Shown here: in pieces, positions 48,165 to 58,338 of the stretch
Layout: each line of letters opens with the position of its first letter
Position numbering within the stretch: position 1 is the first letter of the stretch
Assembly: GCF_001625215.2 (NCBI RefSeq)
Contig: NC_030386.2
Coordinates: forward strand, 37,637,296 to 37,701,295
Reading direction: 5' to 3'
Source of the DNA: Daucus carota subsp. sativus
Lineage: Eukaryota > Streptophyta > Magnoliopsida > Apiales > Apiaceae
DNA length: 64,000 nucleotides
Position numbers and translations under genes: made by a program
Notes under the pieces: generated by a model
What the model saw: only the letters and a program-made list of their open reading frames with translations
Databases searched by the model: none
Told to the model about the DNA's origin: nothing

Positions 48165-48723
48165 TTTATATGGTATATATAGTGACAAACTGGCACAAAA
48201 AGAAAGAAAAATGGGAGAGCCATGTAAGAAGGCTTGATTGTCTCACCCTCCCTTTATTTGATTATTACTGTTTTCTTCTTGGGTACCAGTCTCTTTGGTC
48301 AGGATCCATATATGATTTCGAAGTATAAGACAGAATTATCTTTTCTTCTAAATCATTTATATATTTAAATCAAAATATTGTTATCTAGCAGAAAATCCAG
48401 CTCTCAACTTTTCTTCCCAGAGGTCCAGATGAAGATAGTTGTGCGTGCACGTTATGTCATTAACTAACGACAATTCATGGTGAAAAACAAATGGGGTACT
48501 ATGGCACCCAGACTGTCTGCATTCTTATCATATCCTCCAAAATTAAATTTTATTTTTACAAAATTATTTTCCCAAATGCCATACTCTTCGACATCAACAA
48601 GAACACCTCGTTGTTTAAGGAAAAATCAAAGTTCACTTCAGAAAGAGATCGAATGCTCCCTGCAGAGCCTGTTTGCTTAATAATAAGGTTGCAAATGCAA
48701 TCCTGATCATCATTGAATATAAG
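47796..48723. other. Upstream region of the kinase-like gene
   Basis: Contains the promoter and leader of the minus-strand gene, including a short (GA)n run at about 48141-48163. No further gene was seen. Confidence 0.4.
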
Positions 48724-49030
48724 CCATGTCAAGGAACCAGTTACTCTAAAACCTCAAGGTGTTAGAGAATGGCCCTTTCGAGGATCTTATATTCTAACAT
48801 TCCCCCTCACTCGAGAGCCCATTTATGGGTCGAAGAGTGGATCACGGGCGCTCATCTTTGGAGCATTAATTTGCCATTCGTGCCACTATAAATTGTGAGA
48901 ATATTGGGGGTGGCAGGGATCGAACCTGAGTCCTCCGCCAACCTGGATCTGATACCATGTCAAGGAACCAGTTACTCTAAAACCTCAAGGTGTTAGAGAA
49001 TGGCCCTTTCGAGGATCTTATATTCTAACA
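48724..49030 (-). mobile_element. Miniature LTR retrotransposon (TRIM/SMART type) with three extra bases at its 3' end
   Basis: Read on the minus strand: a 73 bp LTR (49030-48958, TGTTAGAATA...CCTTGACA), immediately followed by TGGTATCAGATCC, an initiator-Met-tRNA primer-binding site. A short non-coding middle ends in a polypurine tract GAGTGAGGGGGAA, followed by an identical 73 bp LTR (48799-48727). Flanks carry CTTAT on both sides (49035-49031 and 48723-48719). Between the 3' LTR and the second CTTAT are three extra bases TGG (48726-48724). It has no coding capacity and depends on other retrotransposons. Confidence 0.85.
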
Positions 49031-49130
49031 ATAAGCACTACGAAAGGAATCATGTAAGAAACGAGACATTTTATTATCACATAAAAATGAAGGGGACATA
49101 CGGCGGTTTAGCCATGGCTGTATAGATTTA

Positions 49131-50508
49131 TTAAGCGATATAGTACATAGGATTTGGCAGCTTGAATGATCGGACAGACATTGGTGATCCTAATAAGTCG
49201 CTCCATTGATCTCCTGAGCTGCCATGGATACGATAGCCTTGTTTCACCATCTGGCCCCTCTTCTCTGATTTGAATTGTGTTGCAGGCTTCCCTTTGTCCT
49301 CAGCACCTCTGCGCATTATATTTAAAAGCATTAGTAAATTTGTCCAGACAAAATTAAACTCATTTCAGTGTTTCAAAGCAATTTAAACCAAATATTATGA
49401 CTTTTAATCATGATTGTACAAATCAAGAATCAGAACTAATCAGCCGACCTACCGATTCGAGGATTTATCAAAGATTTTTTGGATAAAGCCAAAATGTGTA
49501 TTTTTCAAGTAGAGTTTACACTGGAGCAAATGTTTGGCTATGAAGTTTCGAAATTTACCTCAGTATGAGCTTTTCCCAATCATGAAAGCCAACTTTAGTC
49601 AGGTTCTCAACAGTAATGTCTCGACGCCTTTCAGTGCGGCCAGTCAGCAAGAAAACCTTGAAACCAAGCTTTAACAGTTCTTCGTAAAGCTTCAAGCTGG
49701 GCTTGATTGCCTTCGCTGTTCCCTTGTCGACCCACTTATCAAACGCCACATCGTCAAAAATCTCCAGTCTACAAATTTCATAACAATCCATCCATATCAG
49801 CCTCACTCATAACCCCATTGTCACAAATTTGGGTCACACTATACCAATTAAAATGCGAAAAAACACAAATTAATATCTACACAGCAATCCGTTTAGAAAC
49901 CTGGATTTAATTTAAAATTTTGAATTTGAATAAATAACCTGTTTGAGAATATGATTTGGATTTCATTTGAAATCACATTCAAATATTAGTATAAACTTGA
50001 GAATTTGAAATGACAACTCAAATTCTGTTATTTGAAAACGCGCTCTTAAAGAAATTGAAAACACGGTATGAGCAGAGTGACAGAAACAAAGAAAGTACCC
50101 ATAACCATGACGAGCATAGTAAGGAAGATTCGAAAGCAAAGTCTCATCCACATCAAACACCCAAATATCCTTCCCATCTCCTTTAAGCTCCACAGTTCGA
50201 GCATACAATATAGCCTCTTTCGACACCCTTTCGAGATCGCTTTTATAAGCCTTACCATTCATATAATCATCCACATAATCTCTACACTCTCGCGGAATTG
50301 TTTTCCACGGACTCAAATTATTCGCCTCCACAGCAAACCTCCAGCTATTACAATGCAAAGCAACATCTTCCGATATTTTCACTTTCTTGCGTGACTCAAC
50401 AAGCAAAGGCCTCGGCAGTGAGCCAGAATCGAACCGAGAATCAACACTTTCGTGACAAGAAGAAACATAAATAAGCGACAATAACAAGAGTGCACCAAAG
50501 GCTTTCAT
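49131..50508 (-). CDS. Acid phosphatase of the HAD IIIB / vegetative storage protein family, copy 1 (265 aa)
   Basis: Exons 50508-50099, 49768-49559 and 49308-49131 join in phase into 266 codons. A signal peptide (MKAFGALLLLSLIYVSSC) sends the protein to the secretory path, wall or vacuole. The catalytic motif WVFDVDETLLSN (DxDxT; the first Asp is the nucleophile) is at the end of exon 1. FKVFLLTGRTERRR (motif II Thr/Ser region) and the later HDWEKLILR follow. The C terminus IHGSSGDQWSDLLG fits the family. It should release phosphate from organic esters or serve as a storage protein. The gene is a tandem duplicate of the one at 54.4-55.8 kb, with the same exon phases and identical length of exons 2 and 3. 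Confidence 0.95.
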
Positions 50509-50577
50509 GATGAAATATTACAAGTACCAAGAGAGTGCTATTAAGAGAAGAATGGATTATAAGGAGAGGCCTAGTGC

Positions 50578-50586
50578 ATTATATAG
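50578..50586 (-). promoter_or_regulatory. TATA box of acid phosphatase copy 1
   Basis: The minus strand reads CTATATAAT about 70 bp before the ATG, which would give a leader of about 40 bases. Confidence 0.55.
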
Positions 50587-50770
50587 TAATGCATGTCGTG
50601 TAGTCAGCAGCAGACGTAGTTGGACGGGTAGATGAAAGAGCGGCCGCGCGAGAGAAGGGACGGGGATTATGTGCGAAACGTGTCGAGGGTGTCGTTTTTG
50701 ACAAGCGTCGACAATGTTTGTTCAACGTGCGGCCAAAGATTATTTGTACTTTGTACATTAAGGTGTAACG

Positions 50771-50809
50771 TGTAATAAATTAAAGTTTCGGCCAGCAACC
50801 CACGAGGTA
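50771..50809 (-). promoter_or_regulatory. Upstream block conserved between the two phosphatase genes
   Basis: GTAATAAATTAA followed by GCCAGCAACCCACGAGGTA is repeated upstream of copy 2 (about 56141-56184, GCCGGCAACCCACGAGGTA) while much DNA between it and the ATG differs. It may be a retained control element or just the outer end of the duplicated segment. Confidence 0.5.
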
Positions 50810-50841
50810 ATTAATTAATTACTCGTCCAAACTCCATGATC

Positions 50842-52866
50842 CTGTTTGTAAGTTAGAGATTTGGGATAAAATTAAAAGGTTTGAGGTGTTTTAGAAGTTT
50901 GACTCATATTAGTGTTTGGAAGTTAGCGGATTGAAATAGAGGTTTTGATCCAAAAAGCTAATTTTGAAAAAGCTACTTGAGGAGCTTTTTAGGTTAGCGG
51001 TTTGGTTTGTGTCACAAAAAAATAATTAATCAGTTATTTACCAAACAATTTTACGAGAAACAGTCTAGTCAAAACATCTACTTTAATCAGGTTTTTTCTG
51101 CTCAATTAATCTAGAGAATAAATTGTTCGACTCAAACCCTAATTCTTCTAATCACGATTCAGGCTTCATCTTCGTTTGTTTCATCAATTCATTCCTGGAT
51201 TCAAGTTGCTTGTGTTTTCAGCTTTCAATCGATATACATATATCGATATATCCTTTTCCAAATCATTCGAACTCGAAAACCCTAATCGCCTTTCTTTCTT
51301 TCTTTCGATTTGATCTCTATCTCAACTCTCCCTCATGGATTGTGTGATTAACAATAAACGAATTGAAATTAGTTCAATTCTCTGACGACGGCGATTGCGG
51401 ATCTCCGACGACGGTGATTGCGGATCTCCGGCGACGTTTTTCAGTCAAATACCGATGAGTCCTACTTCTCCAAGCCACCACGAAGATCAAACTGAAGGTG
51501 GTAATTCCAGAACCGGCGAAGTCGAAGGCAACTCACCGAGTTAACTCGGCAACTCGGACGAGTCACGCACTGGTGGTTTAATTTCAAGTCACAGCTGGAT
51601 TATTAACCCTATGAAGGGCTAATGCAGGTGAGTCCATGCGTTGCAAGACCATGGCTTAGGTGAGGGATTCTAAGCCCTCAGTGGCTTGTAGATAGAGTTA
51701 CTGTTCTATTGATCAATTTGTATTAATATTCAATTTTATAATTTTGGTAATTAGAATGTGTTCTTGTTTGATAAAGTTATACTGATTTGGTATTGGACTT
51801 CTTGAGATTGGCTAGGGACAGGTTGTGTGTTTTGTTTCTTGCAGTAAATTTGATCACTTGTTGGCTTGGCATTCCTTATTAGTTTTTGTTATATGTTATG
51901 TCTATGTGCTTGGGTTGTGTGTGTATAGTCTGCCTTGATCAACAATCTCTGCACATTGTATATTGGGTTGTGTGTGTGTGTGTGTATGTGCTTATGTGAT
52001 AATTTTTTAGATGAACCTCTTTGACAGTAAACAATACTTGTCCTTAGTGTATCAGGATTATTAAGTCAGTTTTAACTATGATCTCTAAATTGTATTGATT
52101 TTTGTGAATTTCTAAATTGTGTGTTGGTTAAAATCTTATTATTTTCTAAATAAGGATTCATTAGTTAAATTGTATTGTTTTATATGTAGTTGTCATGACA
52201 TGTGATGTGCTGATTGCTTTTGATTTCTTGTATAGTGTGACTACTAACTCCTACTACTTAAATTTAATTGTGTCTTGATCCAAATCTGTGCTTGTGTAGT
52301 AAAGCATTTCAATTATGCTTAACTTTGTTTGCTTAATTAGTTGTGCCTCTTATTGAGGGCGTAAATTGGGCCTCCTAATTGAGGTTGTTAATTGGGCCTC
52401 CTAATTGAGGGCGTAAATTGTCCATCTTTATTGAGGGCGTTAATTGTGCCTTTTTTGAGGGCGTTAATTGTGTCTTAATTAAGGACGTTAATATTTTTTA
52501 TTATGCCTTAATTAAGAGCTTAATTGTCTCAATCATGAGTTATCATGATTGTGGGAATATTTTCATATAATCTGTTAAATATATCGACTTATATTCTTCT
52601 TGTTTCTCTTGTCTTATTTTCAGGATTCTTGGAAGAAGACCGGTTTTCTTTTCGGACATTAAAGTTTTATTGTCTAAATTTCCCCGGTCATCTTGCATGT
52701 CCGACGGTTAGATAATAAGCTTTCTTGAATGAAAGAATTATCACGGTGAATTGCCAATCCTCGTTGAGATTTATTCTCATCTTCAAAAAAAAAACATCTA
52801 CTTTAATCAGATAGTCAAAACATCTAATTCAACCCGCTAACCGCTAATTCCCGAACAAAACCTATA
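50842..52866. mobile_element. Possible older MITE-like element split by the 1.7 kb insertion
   Basis: Leaving out 51091-52790 plus one copy of its target duplication, the flanks form a short non-coding unit. Its ends are weakly complementary: CCTGTTTGTAAGTTAG on the left, and on the reverse strand GGTTTTGTTCGGGAATTAG on the right. No clear target duplication, so the call is tentative. Confidence 0.25.
51091..52790 (+). mobile_element. 1.7 kb poly(A)-tailed insertion with 20 bp target duplication
   Basis: The segment ends in an A run and is flanked by exact copies of AAAACATCTACTTTAATCAG (51071-51090 and 52791-52810). That is the mark of LINE-type target-primed reverse transcription. It has no long frame; a 29-codon frame starts near 51453 (MSPTSPSHHEDQTEGG). 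The 5' end looks like a plant 5' UTR (CT-rich, AACCCTAATT). An imperfect TTGAGGGCGTTAATTG repeat lies at 52353-52490. It could be a retrocopy of a non-coding RNA or a non-autonomous retroposon. Confidence 0.75.
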
Positions 52867-53738
52867 TATATTTCATGTACAAGATATACTAAGGTGGTGT
52901 TTGGAAACCAAGATATTTACAAGATATATTAAATATTTTTATAATAGCATCTTACGATTTCTTCACATATTACAAATTTTCTTGAGATTTAATCTAATAA
53001 TTGATAATTTGTAAAATGTTTAATTCATATAAATTTAATAATAACCAGTCTCATCTTATAATTAATTCATCGACTGTTGAAGACAATTACTTTTTTTTTT
53101 TTTTTGATAAATTGAAGACAATTACTTAATCTCTCAAAATAAAAGGGCACGTAAAATCAGTTTTTAAAAAACCTTTCGGACTCGGGCCGAATATTCTGAT
53201 AAGCAATAGGAAGTCCTGAGTAGTGAGTACTCAGTCCTGAATCCGGATGCTTTAGAACCTCACTTTCTATGTTAACACCTTGCTTAGTTTGCGTAAAATA
53301 ATATAAATTATAAGTTAGAATCTGAAAAGTTAACTTGTATTTATTTTTGACAGATTATAAAAATTTATCTTTTATTCTAGAATTATTTGAACAAATATAA
53401 TAATGAAAGTATTAAATTCAAAAAAAAATAATCATCTACTGTAAACATATTTTCCACTGTTTCGTTGTTTCAAATATTTTATGTTGACGACCAATTAAAC
53501 AAATTTATCAATTTAATTTAAATCATTCAATAATTATTTAATTAATACATTTAATTTTTAAAATATAAACAAATTTAAATCATTTAATAATTATTTAATT
53601 AATTCATTTAATTTTTAAAATATAATTTAATTAGCCCTCGACATAATTATTATATACCTACAATCACAATCTTCAACTACAAATATTTTTTGACAAATAA
53701 TCATGCATATAAACTAGAATTGCGAAAATATGATATTT
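52867..53738. other. AT-rich intergenic DNA with a 58 bp tandem duplication
   Basis: No gene was seen. At about 53513-53630 a segment with AAATCATT(C/T)AATAATTATT and TTTTTAAAATATAA is present twice in a row. Confidence 0.5.
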
Positions 53739-53930
53739 GTTTTTTTTTTTGGGAAGATGGGATGAGTTTCGACATACTATCTGCTGATGTTTCGATTCCA
53801 TGATTTACAAACACAACTCAGTTGTCCAAGCGCCATCAGGGGTTGTACGAAAATCTTCACCAACAATTCTTTAGGTAAGGTGATTAAACTCAGATGAAGA
53901 ACCACAAGACTTCATCCTTTTCGAAGCCAT
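53739..53930 (-). pseudogene. F-box gene fragment, frameshifted and followed by an A run
   Basis: On the minus strand MASKRMKSCGSSSEFNH (from 53930) is followed, after a one-base shift, by LPKELLVKIFVQPLMALGQL and SCVCKSWNRNISR, a clear F-box motif. A stop and YVETHPI come next. The homology ends in a run of 11 A (T on the plus strand, 53740-53750). A working F-box protein would continue for 300 or more residues, so only the 5' end is present. It may be a truncated retrocopy, though the run could also be chance. Confidence 0.7.
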
Positions 53931-54368
53931 TCCAATTTCCAAGTTGATGGAAGTATCATCCCATCCCATTATATATAATAGGATCTCGTCCGATCAAAAT
54001 ATAATTAATATTGGTATTAGTATTGTGGTCTACATCTGGATATGATTTTGTTTCGGATTTTATTGCAATAATCTGATACAGTTCTCTGTTCTGTTCTTAT
54101 GTTATCCAACAAAACCAGAGATCGATTTAGGAGGCGACCGAATAAATTGGCTCAAAGCCATAGCAATGTGCAATCAGATCCCCGAACCTGAGGAACAATG
54201 CGTACAAATATTTAAATTTATGAAGATTTTAAAGAGGCAGTACATTATGGCACCTGTAAGAGTCACAGGCTCACAGGGGCATACTCATAAGTCATAACAG
54301 GTCTGCATACTTGCATTGTAGTCTATATAATCTCGAATTTGAAATATTAAGCAGACAATTTAGTTTCG
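53931..54368. other. Spacer and probable 3' UTR of acid phosphatase copy 2
   Basis: No gene was seen. The part next to 54369 shares the extreme C-terminal coding and stop context with copy 1, after which the two genes diverge. Confidence 0.4.
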
Positions 54369-55810
54369 TTAAGCAATATAATACATAGGATTTGGCAGCT
54401 TGAATGATCGGGCTGAAATGGCTGATCCTGATAAGTCACTCCATTGATCTCCCGAGTTACCATGGATGCGGTACCCCTCTTCCACCATCTGGCTCCTCTT
54501 CTCCGACTTAAATTGTGTTGCAGGTTTTCCTTGGTCCTCAGCACCTCTGCACGTTAGATTCAAAACCATTAGTAAATATTTCGAGACACAGTTAAAGTCA
54601 CTCCAGGGCTCGAAAGTTAATTAGGCCACTCTTATCATTAATCCTGTTTTAGACATGTAAAGTTTACTGTGGAGCAAATGTCCAGCTACGAAGTTTCAAT
54701 ACACACCTCAATATGAGCTTTTCCCAATCATGAAAGCCACTTTTAGTCAAGTTCTCAACAGTAACATTACGACGTCGTTCACTGCGTCCTGTCAGCAAGA
54801 AAACCTTGAAACCAAGCTTTACTAGTTCTTCATAAAGCTTCAAGCTCGACTCGATTGCCTCTGCTGTTCCCTTGTCGACCCATTTATCAAATGCCACATT
54901 GTCAAAAATTTCCAATCTGCAAATTTTAATTACAATTTATTAAAAGCCACATTCAAAATCTCCAATTTAAAAACCCCAATTTCCCCCGGACTTATAACAA
55001 AAACAAAATTCTTATTTGGATCGCATTTCTCTTTCCACCCAAAGTAGATTGTCCAAAATCTTAGTAGTTGTTAAAATATGATATGATTATTTCGAGTAAG
55101 AGAGAATGTTGGAATATAATATGATTTAGTAAGTAGTTTTTCTAACAACTTGAGATCGTACGAGAACCGATTACTTGTCTAGGCACGTAGGGTAGATAGA
55201 AGCACCGATATTAAATCGTGTCTTAAAGTGACCTCTTCTACATGTCCCCAAAACCCATTCAAAAGAAGAAAAGAAAAGATCTATACATCAATCTGATCAA
55301 CTTCTAAGCCTCACTCAGAACCCATAGCCAAAAAAACAAAAAATAGTATCTAACAGAATTAAAGAAACTGCAAAAATGCAATGTAAACAGAGTGATATGG
55401 AAAATTTACCCATAGCCATGGTCGGCATAATAAGGAAGATTCGAAAGCAAAGTCTCATCCACATCAAACACCCAAATATCCTTCCCGTCTCCTTTAAGTT
55501 CCACAGTTTGAGCATACAATATAGCCTCTCTCGAAACCCTTTCGAGATCGCTTTTATAAGCCTTCCCATTTATATAGTCATCCACATAATCTTTACATTC
55601 TTGCGGAATTGTTTTCCACGGGCTCAAATTATTCGCCTCCCCTGCAAACCTCCAGCTAGTACAATGCAAAGCAACATCTTCTGATATAGGTAGTTTTTTG
55701 TACAAATCAACAATCAAAGGCCTCGGAAGTGTGTGAGGATCGAAATTTTCGTGACAAGAAGATACATAAACCAGAGACAGAAACAAAAAGATTGTATAAA
55801 AAGCTTTCAT
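54369..55810 (-). CDS. Acid phosphatase of the HAD IIIB / vegetative storage protein family, copy 2 (262 aa)
   Basis: Exons 55810-55410, 54916-54707 and 54546-54369 join in phase into 263 codons. A signal peptide (MKAFYTIFLFLSLVYVSSC) is followed by a mature part very similar to copy 1, with the DxDxT motif in FDVDETLLSNLPYY and the FKVFLLTGRSERRR segment. Intron sites and phases are the same as in copy 1. The mature N terminus is three residues shorter and differs most (NFDPHTLPRP against SVDSRFDSGSLPRP). All catalytic residues visible in copy 1 are kept, so both copies look active. Confidence 0.95.
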
Positions 55811-55939
55811 GTTAAAATGGATTATAATCCGAGAGATTCTTGGGAAGATGAGTCAAGAAAAGTAAGGATATTGAGAGAGAGAGGCGAGAGAGGGAGGGAG
55901 GGGGAGAGAGAGAGATGAGGTGAATGGGAGATGTAGTTA

Positions 55940-55949
55940 ATTATATATA
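55940..55949 (-). promoter_or_regulatory. TATA box of acid phosphatase copy 2
   Basis: The minus strand reads CTATATATAA. A CT-rich tract (plus-strand GA-rich, 55870-55917) lies between it and the ATG at 55810 and may be a pyrimidine-rich core promoter or leader. Confidence 0.5.
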
Positions 55950-56185
55950 GAGAGAGATTGGAGAGAGATGTGGATTGCAGAGGGAGAGGGTAATGTGTGA
56001 AGATACAGCTGACGAAGTTGGAAGGATTAGTGAAACAGCAGCCGAAAGAGATAGAAGATTTTATGGGAAACGTGTGTCAACAACAATGTTTATTATACTC
56101 CTGAGATTGTTTAACATCCATGCTTTGCAGTAAGATTCATGTGGTAATAAATTAAGGAATCTGCCGGCAACCCACGAGGTAGATT

Positions 56186-58338
56186 TTTCCTCCCTTCCCA
56201 AAATTGAAATCATAAAGTCAAAGATCCAAAATGGTGTAAGACTTGCGAGCAGTTTTTAAAATGATTACAGATTTACAGTAATATCAAAAAAATATGTATG
56301 GCCAAAATTTGTTTTGATTTTTGCCAACGCTGAATTTAGTATGAAATTGATCGCTAACATATACTATTCGATAAACAAATGTATTAAATTCTGGTTTCAA
56401 TTAACTTTGACAAATTGTTTTAAGAATATCAATACAATTTAATTATAATTGACAAAAATATAATACAAAGAATGAATAATGTGTAAAATTAATGATGTGA
56501 GTGACTCGATATTAATAAATTTTATTATGGCATATGATATTACATAGTAATTATTGAAATTCATCTAATTGAAATTTGATCATGATTTTATAAAATATTT
56601 TAAAATCGCGGTATTTAAATATTACTAATATTTATCTTATATTTTATAAATAATATATTATGATAAATAAGTTAGTGTTTTGCGTGCTCTTATTATTCCG
56701 TACCCGATTCATGAATCTCTTATATAAATGCATTATTTGGGTAAACCAAACATATAAAAAGGGTCGTTTTCCTACTTAATTTTAATACTTAGTAAACTTC
56801 TAAACATTAAAACATAGCCACTCTTGTTAGAAAAATTAGGAATGAAAGGGCATTCTGTGGCATGACTAGTTATTTAACTTGTAATCTTTTTTATCATGGC
56901 CAACAAAATAATGAAAGTAACACACTTTTACTAATTTAACTGCAGATAAATATCCTGTTAAATTTAGAGGAAAAGTGGTGGTTGCTGACATTTCGAAGAG
57001 ATATATATATTCTCTGTAGGTAGATAAGATCAAAAGAAAAGAGCAAAACCCCATGCATATTGCCGTTCTCCTAGAGAAAAAAGCTGAAGAGGAATAAAAT
57101 TGGTCAGAGATATTGATAAACCTGTAATCCTGTATACAATTAAAGTATATAGGTACAAATTGAAGAAGACGTTACATATATAATTTTGCAAGCTGCATAA
57201 AGACATAATTTCATGCAGAAGATGGCTAAGTTTAGATCTAAGATTCACAGACTAATTAACAGTAATTTCAATTCATTGATATTAAAAATTTTAATTTATA
57301 AAAAATTATATTTGTTTTGGTTTCTACTGTTTTGGTTCTATATATGGATAGATCGGTTTTCTTGAATTTTTTGGATTTTTTTAGAATTAATCCAAAATAT
57401 AATTTAAAAATAATAATTTTAACGTAAAAGTACTTTTATAAAACATGTTTTCCATAATTTTGTTTGTTGCTTTCTTTAGCTTTTATAAGATGAAAATTTT
57501 ATTTGACCTTAACCTCAATGTTCCTTATTGCATCTGAAAGTCCGGGATTTTGAAAAAATATAAAAATTTCTAAATATCTTTAAGTTGTGTATATCAGCAT
57601 TAACTTAATATTATGTATAAAAAACTTTATATATATATATATTTATTTATTTATTTATTTTTATTTGAACCTATTTATTTTCTTATAAATTACTCCCTTT
57701 TTCTAACAGGTTCATCTTCGGATGAGACTCAGACACATAGTCTTATAAAATATATAATATTACACATCATTTAATATTTTTACTTTTGAATAGAGTTTAA
57801 TGATAAAATATTTATGTTAAAAACGAAAATTATAAATTATATTTTATGTGCACTTAAAATATATGTCAAAATTATAAAAAATGAGAATAATCGAGGAAGT
57901 AATACTCTTTTCATCCACTCATTTTTATACTAATTACATATATTTTAAAACTTATATGAATTATAATTTTACATTTCATTTAAAAATTTAATATTTAATA
58001 CTTTTAAATAATTTTAAAAATTATATATATTAAAATGTGTGCGTTGCGAACTCTGTGGAGTGTGGACAACTCTCTATTGTCACATTTTCACCCACGCCCG
58101 CACCGATATTTCAATTGGCACCCCTATTCAAATTTCAAAATTAACTTTTGGTAATCTTTAAAAATTGAAAGAATGTCTGTTTGCCATCTCCTCTCCCATC
58201 TGGTTTAACCAACTGTATCTACAGTAGCATCTCTTCTTACAACTAGATCTGCCATTAAACCCTAACATTTCATTCACATTTTCCACCTCTCTTTCACACA
58301 CACACACACTTAGTGATATGAAGATATAGAGGAATAAA
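56186..58338. other. AT-rich intergenic DNA before the WD-repeat gene
   Basis: No gene was seen. There is an (ATTT)n run at about 57641-57664. The last 200-300 bases must contain the promoter of the gene starting at 58339. Confidence 0.5.

Noticed and set aside
53200..53240. Small palindrome CTGAGTA...TACTCAG as a regulatory site
   Set aside because: Short and isolated in AT-rich intergenic DNA; likely chance.
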